From: Coptodactyla brooksi
Lineage: Eukaryota > Arthropoda > Insecta > Coleoptera > Scarabaeidae
DNA: 24,414 nucleotides
Assembly: GCA_033557675.1 (NCBI GenBank)
Contig: JAWQRM010000305.1
Span: forward strand, 1 to 24,414
Direction: 5' to 3'
Shown: positions 16,970-24,414 of the stretch, one piece after another
How positions within the stretch are numbered: the stretch's first letter is position 1
Layout of the letters: every line of letters begins with the position of its first letter
The notes under the pieces: model-generated
Seen by the model: only the letters and a program-made list of their open reading frames with translations
What the model was told of the DNA's origin: nothing
The model's database searches: none
Position numbers and translations under genes: made by a program

Positions 16970-17607
16970 TAAAACCACCATTTATTAAACATTTTCGTAA
17001 AAGACTGCTAGTAAATCTGGCTAGTAAAACACTGAAAAACATCTGACAGCAAACATCAATTATTTGATTGTTTTATTTAATTTGCGTTTGCTTATTGTTG
17101 CAATTTGTTAAGTTGATTTTCCTTGTAGCAATTTTAATCAGCGTTTGCCTTCGTTTTTTCAAAAATCTTATGTATGGATATAAAATGATTACATGGTTGT
17201 GAAGAAAAAGAAAACAGACGTGAAATAGAAGAAGAAAAACTATACGTTGCTGTTAAAGTCATATCCATTCCGAAACTTTTAAAAATAAAACACAAATTAT
17301 GGTCATGTAATGAAAAATACCTTGTTTAGCAACTTTTGTGTAATACATTTTTTCCAAAATAAATAACGCATAGTAGGTTCTTTTAGTACTTTTTACTAAC
17401 GCTGCGTATATTATGTATATATACGCAAGGTTAGTACGCGTATAATATACAGTGAGGTTTTAGAAAATAGTGGAAAATGCTTGGACAAGTCGATTTTTAT
17501 TCTCAAATTTGCGTCTTTGAAATTAAAACTTCAATATGCAGAGTGATCCGTGTGTTAGCAGTAATAGATAGGTCATTTGTTTTAATGGAACACCCTATAT
17601 ATTTTTG
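16970..17607. other. Anonymous AT-rich DNA with a small hairpin
   Basis: No gene is recognised. A short plus-strand stretch near 17210-17280 is lysine/glutamate rich but soon stopped. TGCGTATAT/ATATACGCA form a 9-bp perfect stem near 17405-17429, followed by a related GCGTATAATATAC. GGAACACCCTATATA near 17588 resembles a common Tc1-type terminus and may be the true outer end of the next element. Confidence 0.4.
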
Positions 17608-17826
17608 TATTTTTGGATTCCACTTGATCATCTGATTTCAACAACCTACAACACTTAGGGTTTAAGTGATAAAGGTAATTGTTTCAAAGAGATTTAATGA
17701 AAACATAAAAGTATAGGGAAAATGAACAGTTTTCAAACAAAAAATATTTTTCTACAGCGCTACCCGTTGTTTGCTTTAGCGTATTAAATTTTCAAAATGT
17801 TCTCCATTGGCTTCTTGACAAAAACA
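17608..17826. repeat. Left long terminal inverted repeat of the 17.6-kb transposon
   Basis: About 217 bp here match 19110-19322 in reverse complement at an estimated 85-90 percent, from TTTTTGGATTC through CCTACAACACTTAGGGTTTA, GTATAGG.AAAATGAACAGT and TTTTTCTACAGCGCTAC to GGCTTCTTGAC.AAAAC. It also contains the last codons of the transposase (EANGEHFE on the minus strand). Confidence 0.9.
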
Positions 17827-18902
17827 TTGTCTGTAGCAAAATGCCTATCTAACTTGCTCTAAGAGCCAAATTCATAGACGCTCCTTGAGCAGTACTTATC
17901 CTCAACTCCGACTCATTCTGCCAAATTCTCACTTATTGGGATTCATGAACGATTAGGAAGACTTTAGCAACTCATCAGCGCCAAAGCAACTTTAGCAACT
18001 CAACTTGAAGTGAAATATTGTCTATTTCTGTGTGTATTCTATCTTTGAGATTCTCAATGTCATTTGGATTTGTTGTATACACTTTGTTCTTGAGATAACC
18101 CCACAGAAAGAAATCTAGAGTGTTAAGGTCTGGTGATCTGGCTGGCCACTCAATGGTGCTTCTGCGTCCAATTCATCTGTTCCTAAAGGTTTCGTTTAGA
18201 TAGTTTCTTGCATCTAGACCGTAGTGGGGCGGTGCTCCGTCTTGTTGAAGCCAAATATTTCCATTTGGTAGGGTCGGATCTATGATATCTGGATATAAGT
18301 TTACCAGAGCAGGAATAACTTCGTCTGTTAGTAAATTTAAATATTTTTCAGCTGTCAAATTTCCTTCAATAAAAATTGATCCGATTATATGGTTGCCGAT
18401 AACTCCTGCCCAAACATTTACTTTTTCAGGATATTGGGTACATACCCAATGTCCTGAAAAAGTAAATGTCTCACGCTTCTGCTGGACAGGAATGAGGTAT
18501 CATTTCATCAACTATCATTTCATCGCATAACCGCAATCTATGGTCTGAGTCGTCTTCTATTAGTTCATGAGTAAACATCATTTTCGATAGATAGAGTTTT
18601 GTATCATGGAAGCACTTTAAAACAGTTCTATGACAGACGTTATTTTCCCGGGCAATTTGACGTAAACTTAACATTTGATTCTCTTGTACATTTAATAATA
18701 TGTTTATATTTATATCATCATATACGAAAGTAGGCTTTCTTTTTAATGGTTTAACATGTCCAAGTTCTCTGAATTGCGGATGACATGCATTGATTTTGGA
18801 CACAATTCCTTGTGCTATGTTCGGCAACTCAGGATGATTCTAGTTAAAATGATTCGCAACTTCCACTTGACTTCTACACATATCCCCGTAACCAATCATC
18901 AT
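17775..18902 (-). pseudogene. Broken Tc1/mariner-type transposase
   Basis: The start is probably ATG at 18900-18902 (MMIGYGDMCRSQVEVANHFN, then an in-frame TAG at 18840-18842). The helix-turn-helix region follows: NIAQGIVSKINACHPQFREL, GHVKPLKRKPT and NILLNVQENQMLSLRQIARE (about 18640-18830), then KMMFTHELIEDDSDHRLRLC. The next part, which should hold FSDEATF with the first catalytic Asp, is missing; in its place are a TATCATTTCATC duplication (about 18497-18527) and a 56-bp quasi-palindrome. The frame resumes with YPEKVNVWAGVIG-type sequence, NLTAEKYLNLLTDEVIPALV and NIWLQQDGAPPHYG (second catalytic Asp, about 18219-18260). After a frameshift come IEWPARSPDLNTLDFFLWGY (third acidic residue, about 18090-18150) and finally EANGEHFE. 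It cannot be active. Confidence 0.9.
18414..18469. repeat. 56-bp quasi-palindrome inside the transposase pseudogene
   Basis: ACATTTACTTTTTCAGGATA through TTGGGTA (18414-18440), the dinucleotide CA, and the reverse complement (18443-18469) match at 26 of 27 positions. Only the left arm encodes expected transposase sequence (TQYPEKVNV on the minus strand). The right arm is an inverted copy that replaces coding sequence. Confidence 0.92.
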
Positions 18903-19109
18903 CAAAATCTCAATTCAATGAGTTAATATATATTTATATGTTATATATCGCATTGTTAATTAATCACAAAGTTCGTTTTCAACATACGGTATAGACTGTC
19001 AACATTGACATATACTTACTGACCCACGTCTATATATTATTTCGGTTATTATATGATGTTCTTGTTTAATTGCAAAAAAATTCTGTAGAGAACCGAATAA
19101 ATGTTTTAG

Positions 19110-19322
19110 GTTTTCGTCAAGAAGCCAACGGAGAACGTTTTGAAAATATAATGCGCTAAAGCAAACGAGTAGCGCTGTAGAAAAATATTTTTGTTTCATA
19201 ACTGTTCATTTTTCCTATACTTTTGTGTTTTCATTAAGTCTCTTTGAGACCATTAGCTTTATCACTTAAACCCTAAGTGTTGTAGGTTATTGGAATAAGA
19301 TGATCAAGTAGAATCCAAAAAT
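19110..19322. repeat. Right long terminal inverted repeat of the same transposon
   Basis: Reverse complement of 17608-17826 with scattered substitutions and small indels. It includes an inverted copy of the transposase C-terminal codons, so the long repeat extends into what is coding sequence at the other end. Confidence 0.9.
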
Positions 19323-19332
19323 ATACATACAT

Positions 19333-19415
19333 TACTTTTTAGGTTTCAAAATGTAAAGTAATGTATGATAAGGTATGTAAAGGAATGTATGATACTTTTT
19401 AGGTTTCAAAATGTA
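19333..19415 (+). repeat. Short direct repeat, 60-bp period
   Basis: TACTTTTTAGGTTTCAAAAT followed by GTA occurs at 19333-19355 and again at 19393-19415. Between them lie three GTATG/AAGGTATG-type words (AATGTATGATAAGGTATG). It abuts the outer edge of the transposon's right repeat and probably arose by local duplication. Confidence 0.8.
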
Positions 19416-19419
19416 TGAT

Positions 19420-20010
19420 AATTATATACATAATTACATCATATAAATTAAAACTGTACACCTTGAACCTATATCACTTAACTCTAAGAATATAAAGGAC
19501 CAACTAATCTTTGATTCATAAGCAGAAAGGGTTATTTCTCAATTGTCTATGTCTAAAACATAAAAACGAGTGATTATTTGTCATTCTGGATCACGTTTCA
19601 ATGTGTCTGTGTCAAATTTACGAATATGACCATAGCTTACTGAAACGTCAATTATTGTAATGAAGAAACTAGGACTTCAAACGGTAAGGTGTTTTTTAGA
19701 TGGCTTTTCCTAACACATGTTTGTACCTAGCACAATAAATTGACAGTCGAAGGAGCCCTCGTTTGTAGTATTATAAAAAACCAAAAATAAGTTAACCATT
19801 CCTAGTACTCCGTACTGAACATTTCTATCGATCCGCGTGTCTGTTAAGGTCTGTTCAGACATAACCGGACCATATTTTCATAATAAAATTGTATGATTTG
19901 TACGTGTTCTGTGTACAGCTTCCAAATGGTGCGCTGACTGAAATTCCAGCCTTTCTTTGGGTTTTTAGCTTTTAGTATGTTTTACGCGAAATACAAAAGA
20001 CGAACTTCTC
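19420..20010. other. Anonymous DNA
   Basis: No coding frame or transposon domain was recognised. GTCTGTTCAGAC near 19851-19862 is palindromic; TTCAGACATAA there recurs inverted near 20844-20855, which might hint at a decayed element of about 1 kb, but the match is only 11 bp. Confidence 0.4.
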
Positions 20011-20060
20011 ACACAATATAAAAGCGTGTCACCTCGTTACGTTCAAAGAGACACTGCTGC
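20010..20060 (+). promoter_or_regulatory. Candidate RNA polymerase II core promoter (TATA box)
   Basis: TATAAAAG at about 20016-20023 is a full TATA consensus, followed about 25-30 bp later by TTACGTTCAAAG and a more GC-rich leader (ACACTGCTGCCTCAGGACGC). No open frame of note follows within 300 bp, so this could be the promoter of a solo LTR or of a non-coding transcript, or it could be chance. Confidence 0.3.
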
Positions 20061-20099
20061 CTCAGGACGCAACCTGAAGCAACATCATCCCCAAAAAGA

Positions 20100-20808
20100 C
20101 CGCTATTACTAAGTTAGCGAAATTAAGTTTGGTGTATTTACTAGAAATATTATAACGCATGTATATTTTTACATATTAGCAGTTTTTATGACTTACCGCG
20201 AATCTAAAGCCAGCTTTTATTTATATCTCATTAATGAGCTTTAATTGTCAAAAAAAATCAACGTTTTTATCTTTGCAGTCAAAAGCTTCGAAATATTACG
20301 ATATCGATTTCCCAGAATTTACCCTTCTTTGTAATTGTATAAAGACAGTAGGCTGGAGATTTCTAAATACTTACAACTAATTAACTATAGGGTTCATTTT
20401 TAGAGAAATTGGAAGTAACGCAAATGCGATAATTATGTCAAAATAAGCACCCTGACAGTTACATTACATTCATTTCATTTAATTAAAAAGAATAAAAAAG
20501 AACTATTAGACTAAGTGTAAAAATTAAATGTAATTTTACGTTTACAATCTACTTATACTTTTATACATTTAAAAGTACTGTACATTATATATAATTTATT
20601 TCTATTATTTTGGTAATATATTCAACTGATAACTCATGAAATTAACTAATTAAAACACAATTTCAGGATATATTGTTACAGACGTATATTGTTACCATTG
20701 CCTGAACAGATTGAAAATAAATGAGATCGCATACAAATCATATTTCTATTACGAAAGCAACGTGAAAGTTATAGGCTGCGTACACATTATGCATCATACA
20801 TTATACAT
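20100..20808. other. Anonymous AT-rich DNA
   Basis: No recognisable coding frame. CGCTA/TAGCG near 20101-20119 is a small hairpin. A CAG after a pyrimidine-rich run occurs near 20270-20280, but no plausible exon follows. Confidence 0.45.
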
Positions 20809-20854
20809 CAGACATAAGTAGACGTATGCATTGGTTTACGTCTACTTATGTCTG
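20809..20854. repeat. Perfect 18-bp hairpin, 10-nt loop
   Basis: CAGACATAAGTAGACGTA (20809-20826) and TACGTCTACTTATGTCTG (20837-20854) are exactly complementary. The flanks (GCATCATACATTATACATCA before, AATCGACCCTAAC after) are not complementary, so this is not simply a longer foldback element. It might be a hairpin-forming transcript or the core of a tiny MITE. Confidence 0.88.
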
Positions 20855-20859
20855 AATCG

Positions 20860-21608
20860 ACCCTAACATGGCCGCAACGGGGAGAGATATCTTGAGAGTT
20901 ATTACCTGACACATTTCGATTGTATGTGGAAATTGTATTTCAAACATGAGTCACGAACTACTTTTTTACAATATTAATAGTTGCTTCTAGTTGTTGTTCG
21001 TTGGTATATAAAAATAGTTTGTTGGCCGCATAATGAATTTTAGTATTAAAACAATTGACCTATGATCATAAGAATAGAATAGTCCCCAACAAATTCATTA
21101 GGAGTACATGAATATTTTGTCAATACTCATTCATGCTTATAATGGTTGGTTTGTAAACAGACTAGTTCAATATATAATGAACTTTGATTGTTCATCATTT
21201 CTGTATTGATGAAGTTTGTTCAGTAGTTACATAAATGGATTATATAAGTTCAAATATGTAATAACAAATATCACAGTATGCTACCAACGTTTTGTGTCCA
21301 CTGTCAGTTTCATTAAACCCAGAACTTGTAGTACCTCGCAATCGTTGATTTATATTACCATAAATATGTCCAAATGTTCCGACGGTATCCACTACCATAT
21401 GTAATAATCCATACGCTGTAATACGTACTCGTATAACTCTGATTAATCTAGTGTGTAAAATGTACAACCCGAAGTTTACTTTGAATTAAACCCGTCTTTA
21501 CTGCATGCATCACCTGTAGCCTTGACATTTAGGTTGATGCAAAAGAAATGCAGGATTCTTAATCTGTTTGTTAACACAATTGTATAATACTAAATTGTTA
21601 GTTAAATA
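20860..21608. other. Anonymous AT-rich DNA
   Basis: No protein-like frame. Two overlapping frames of 62 and 75 codons on opposite strands at 21216-21467 carry no motif I recognise. Confidence 0.45.
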
Positions 21609-21609
21609 T

Positions 21610-21813
21610 TAGGTTGGCCAAAAAGTTCGTGCGTCGAGTTAAAATTTAAACATTTTTTCAGATTGACCAGATTCGAAATCTTGCGGATCGATGGCAAAAG
21701 GTCATAGACAATGATGGCCTATACTTCGAAGAATAATTGTTGTTGTTTTTGCTAGTAAATTGTGCATAAATGTTTGAATTTTAACTCGGCGCACGAACTT
21801 TTTGACCAACCTA
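21610..21813 (+). mobile_element. mariner internal-deletion derivative, 204 bp
   Basis: Ends TAGGTTGGCCAAAAAGTTCG and the continuation through about 21654 are matched in inverted form to 21813, with 3 differences in 45 bp. TA stands at both borders, as expected for a mariner target duplication. TTAGGTTGGCCAAAAAGTTCGT-like ends are typical of mariner families widespread in Hymenoptera. Only the last transposase codons remain inside (21659-21736), so it needed a transposase supplied elsewhere. The high end-to-end identity suggests a comparatively recent copy. Confidence 0.92.
21659..21736 (+). pseudogene. mariner transposase C-terminal codons
   Basis: An undamaged short frame reads QIDQIRNLADRWQKVIDNDG, LYFEE and TAA. 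This is the normal mariner C-terminus (LPERWQKVI..NG.YF-type). The rest of the transposase, including its three Asp residues, has been lost in the internal deletion. Confidence 0.85.
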
Positions 21814-21909
21814 GTATAATACGTTACATATCATTTTAAAACTTGTTTTATGCTATTTCATAAGATTTATATGAAATGAATGTTAAATCATATTTAGCCA
21901 AATAACTGA

Positions 21910-22725
21910 GCGTTTATTTTTAGGTGCCAAAACGCGATTTTGTTGGTATATTACACAATACAATAAAACAATTTTATTCTCTGGATTAATACTTATTACT
22001 TCGTATTATTATTTCGCTTATTCGTTTCAACAATTCAGTCCCGTCAAACTAGGACAGCCATCGATTGTGATGATGACTATTCTGTTGGCAGCCAAAAAAC
22101 GAATCTTCATTAGTTGTTGTGCCTGTCATAGAATACGCAGAAAGTAGCTCCTCAGCAATTGTTGACTTATGTCAGTAATATCACAAGACTCATTTAAAGC
22201 CAGTGCACAATACGTAGAATTTTCCACTTTTAATTTTAGTTGTTTGTTTAAGTTGCTTGAAATACTGTCAATGAAATATTATCAATGAAATATTATTAAT
22301 GAAATATTATCAATGAAATACTATCTATGCTTCAAGTATTATCAATCTCAAGAATTTTTCGTGAGGGACTAATTTTCTCAATGTTTGCTTTTATCAGGAT
22401 ATAATACTTCACAAACGTCTACCCTGAATTCCTTGATAAACTCGTCTTCACCACACGGTTTGCAACATTTTGCAGCCTTGTAACAATGTAACTTGCAACT
22501 GTTACCATTTTATCCGACTTGTAAAACATTTTGTTGCTTCATTTTGCAATCCAGTTTTTAAATTTTACGCCTCAATTTTCATGTTTGCTGGTGAAAAAGA
22601 TTTGTACTTGTGAACGTGTTTCGACAAAAAATAATTCGTTTTAAATTGTATTCTTTGAAAACCACAATTGCTTCATGACAGACTAAGCAAGCTGCTTTAT
22701 TGTTCACATTTGTAAATAAATATTT
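21910..22725 (-). pseudogene. hAT-type transposase pseudogene (GTF2IRD2/ZBED-like)
   Basis: On the minus strand, with several frameshifts, the order is: a BED-finger-like part NNKAACLVCHEAIVVFKEYN then LKR (about 22640-22712); a helical linker with KPCGEDEFIKEF and EVLYPDKSKH (about 22390-22455); SSNLNKQLKLKVENSTYCAL then ALNESCDITD (about 22180-22262, the LDEST-type motif with the catalytic Asp changed to Asn); EELLSAYSMTGTTTNED (about 22105-22155); ITIDGCPSLTG (about 22045-22072, TTDGAP-type motif with the second Asp); and a remnant of the PE...HCIIHQ segment (about 21920-21970). This follows the layout of the hAT-derived GTF2IRD2/ZBED/SCAND3 group. The C-terminal dimerisation domain is missing, so the copy is truncated at that end and mutated throughout. 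Both an old transposon and a retrocopy of a domesticated gene are possible. Confidence 0.8.
22268..22323 (+). repeat. Tandem repeat, 4 units of 14 bp
   Basis: TCAATGAAATATTA is repeated four times with single-base changes. It sits inside the hAT pseudogene just upstream of the SSNLNKQL codons and looks like local expansion of TCAATGAAATA already present in the transposase sequence. The 14-bp period breaks the frame. Confidence 0.9.
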
Positions 22726-22741
22726 CAGTATAATTTTCTAA

Positions 22742-22978
22742 ACAATAATTACAGATGCAATTAGCAGTTCTCTTTATTCCACTGATGTACCTGTAATATA
22801 CATAATAAAGCTTCCAGTAATAAATAATTTTGAAAAAGTAAATATAATAAAATTTAAAATATTTAGCAAAATTAAATTAAATAGAAAAATTAAAAACACA
22901 ATTGAAATTAAAAAAGATGAAAACGGAGTTATATTTATAAAATATGTAGTAAAAATAAAATTGATAAAAGTAAAATAA
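22742..22978 (+). CDS. K/I-rich open frame, unknown, possible terminal exon
   Basis: The plus strand is open for 78 codons between TAA at 22739-22741 and TAA at 22976-22978, in DNA so A/T-rich that TAA should be frequent. The start has no in-frame ATG, but ATAATTACAG ending at 22754 would be a splice acceptor. It reads SSLYSTDVPVIYIIKLPVIN, then NFEKVNIIKFKIF, and ends with IEIKKDENGVIFIKYVV and KIKLIKVK. Alternating hydrophobic and charged residues suggest beta strands. AATAAA lies directly after the stop. I recognise no family. The opposite strand is also open (22774-23043), which reflects the shared shortage of stops and leaves the coding strand uncertain. Confidence 0.3.
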   Translation, partial: TIITDAISSSLYSTDVPVIYIIKLPVINNFEKVNIIKFKIFSKIKLNRKIKNTIEIKKDENGVIFIKYVVKIKLIKVK

Positions 22979-23044
22979 TAAAATGAAGTATATGAATTAT
23001 AGAAAAACGTATACCTACAGCCATGTTGATCCATAACAGACATT

Positions 23045-24414
23045 GATCAGTAAACAATAATTGGATTGGCGTCAGGAAGTAGCGTAAACTGATCTGTCAC
23101 CTCGGAGAAAATACTAAATCGGTGCAAAATTATACGGATGTTTTCATCGTTGGATATTTTGATTATTGGCTTTCTACATATTGCAGATGTTCTCCTTCAC
23201 CTTATTGCTGAATTTTTCTCTCAACACATTACCTCAACAATTTTACCTCTTAATCTGGCATAATATTTTTTATGGTTCAAATTTGAATCGTTTAAAACGA
23301 AATAAATGAGATTACTCTAACAATCTCATTTAGAAAGAGTAATGGAAAATTATTATCATTTGTAACAGCATTTATGAGATGCCCTTGTAATTAATCTTTT
23401 TTCGAAAATAAATGCAAATAAAGTTTCCCATTTCTTCCTTAAACATTTCTTTTTAACTTATTTGTTAACTAAATACGATTTTTTAACAATCTATTATAAT
23501 ACTACAATTTTACCTGTATATAATTTCATCATAGTGAATAGTAAATTTTGTAAACTTTGTAATTACGCCATTATATACGGCCCATCATCCACTTCAAGCT
23601 TTAGGTGGTTAGTCGTAAAGGTCTTGTTGCATTTCTAGTCGCCCGAGGTTTTTTCTCAATATCAGACCAATTGCGGGTTAAATAATCGTCTTCAAAATGT
23701 CAAAGGCGTTTTAACAACGAGTCCATCTAACACTGTAAAAGTACATGTATCTCAGAGGATAGTACGGTAACCAATGTTGTTTCTGATTTATACTTACCTT
23801 ACCTTACAAATTTATTACCCAGTGGAAAATTATTTCTCATTCAGATGACACCACCCTTTTAGTTAATGGGAAGATGTCACGGGTGAAAATAAAATATTAA
23901 ATTCGTAAAAATTAACTACTAATGAAAATAATTTTAACCTTATTACATTTTGATTCAAAGCAGTGTAACCAAACAATATAAATATCCATAACAAATCTTC
24001 AATCAGGATTCAATAAGAATACAATATTCGTCATTCGATTGTAATTTCATGCAAATAATCTCCACTAAATATTTAGTTACTATTTTAGAATGGTATATGA
24101 ATATAATTGACATTTGAGAGACATTGATATTTACCAAGCCAATGTCAGTTGTATGCTATGGAATCATATGCTTTGGTTCAGCTTACAGAAATGCAATCAG
24201 AATATTTTACAAATAGCTTGAAAACAACATCGAGAACATCGAAAACAAACCGAGCAAATTACTATGTAAAAACGAAAAGCAGATTTATTCACAAATTGTA
24301 TACAGGTTGCGTCTTTCTGGACTCGGCATAGAGAGTTTTACATTTGAGAACGCATGGCGTCGAGGTACACGATGCAGACGAAACAGACTGCCCGCTGTGC
24401 TCAAGCGTATTTGC
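23045..24414. other. Anonymous AT-rich DNA to the window end
   Basis: No gene or transposon domain is recognised. At 23305-23331 AAATGAGATT/AATCTCATTT is a perfect 10-bp stem, and ATTACTCT (23311-23318) can pair instead with AGAGTAAT (23336-23343), giving competing or pseudoknot-like pairings. A plus-strand frame at 24149-24331 (60 codons) has no motif. The last 80 bases are richer in CpG, which may mark the start of another island beyond the window. Confidence 0.45.

Larger units (their letters stand above)
17608..19322 (-). mobile_element. Tc1/mariner-type transposon with long inverted repeats
   Basis: Two arms of about 215 bp in inverted orientation enclose a minus-strand transposase pseudogene, giving an element of about 1.7 kb. 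Such long terminal repeats are unusual for classical mariner (about 30 bp) but occur in some Tc1/mariner lineages. Target duplication: a TA is expected but the exact ends are blurred; the outer right flank merges with a short direct repeat at 19333-19415. Confidence 0.85.

Noticed and set aside
18999..19199. 66-codon minus-strand frame
   Set aside because: It covers the right terminal inverted repeat and its flank. The residues reflect the repeat, not a protein.
19851..20860. A 1-kb element bounded by TTCAGACATAA inverted words
   Set aside because: Only 11 bp match, the flanks differ, and no target duplication was found.
22774..23043. 89-codon minus-strand frame rich in Phe and Ile
   Set aside because: It looks like a membrane protein only because the opposite strand is A-rich. 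The plus-strand frame has better exon-like borders.
1..24414. tRNA, rRNA, CRISPR array or bacterial operon
   Set aside because: I saw no cloverleaf with a GGTTCGA-type B box, no ribosomal RNA stretch, no regularly spaced repeats and no closely packed genes. All coding traces are eukaryotic transposons or exon-like.

Overview
The window looks like nuclear DNA of an insect, most likely a hymenopteran (ant, bee or wasp). It is very AT-rich, has no bacterial-style gene packing, and is full of decayed eukaryotic transposons: Jockey, another non-LTR element, Penelope-like, mariner, Tc1/mariner relatives, piggyBac and hAT. It also carries isolated CpG-rich blocks in the AT-rich background. The placement is an inference from repeat content; no intact host gene is present to confirm it.

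Layout, left to right. 1-2170 is anonymous, with a CpG-rich block around 1046-1580. 2210-4265 (-) is a 5'-truncated Jockey retrotransposon whose catalytic Asp-Asp stretch is deleted. 4757-5017 (-) is an unrecognised open frame. 5929-6510 (+) is the 3' part of a second non-LTR element. 7430-7740 may be a Penelope-like 3' remnant, and 7868-8408 may be a TTAA-type element (both weak). 8711-9086 is a foldback MITE with TACGAGGG termini. 9189-9248 (+) looks like a host terminal exon with an AATAAA signal overlapping its stop. 9440-10220 (+) is a mariner remnant. 10545-11150 is the strongest CpG-rich block. 11349-13279 is a scrambled piggyBac: one plus-strand catalytic-core piece facing two minus-strand N-terminal pieces. 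13997-14133 (-) is a second candidate host terminal exon, again with AATAAA. 14455-14625 (-) is a transposase C-terminus. 14821-15420 is a third CpG-rich block.

15603-15678 is a nested inverted repeat. 15790-16570 (-) is the GIY-YIG endonuclease end and 3' region of a Penelope-like element. 16695-16965 (-) is a Tc1/mariner N-terminal fragment. 17608-19322 is a nearly whole Tc1/mariner-type transposon with roughly 215-bp inverted terminal repeats and a broken transposase containing a 56-bp quasi-palindrome. 20016 has a TATA box in a promoter-like context. 21610-21813 is a 204-bp mariner deletion derivative with near-identical ends. 21910-22725 (-) is a hAT-type (GTF2IRD2/ZBED-like) transposase pseudogene. 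22742-22978 (+) is a strikingly open K/I-rich frame. The rest, to 24414, is anonymous AT-rich DNA.

No set of genes here works together as a pathway. The window reads as intergenic or intronic DNA of a gene-poor region, used as a landing site for transposons, with a few candidate host exons and regulatory islands between them. I found no convincing new multi-gene system. The observations most worth checking are the two terminal exons, the CpG-rich islands, the rearranged piggyBac, the K/I-rich frame and the possible hammerhead relic in the Penelope-like element.
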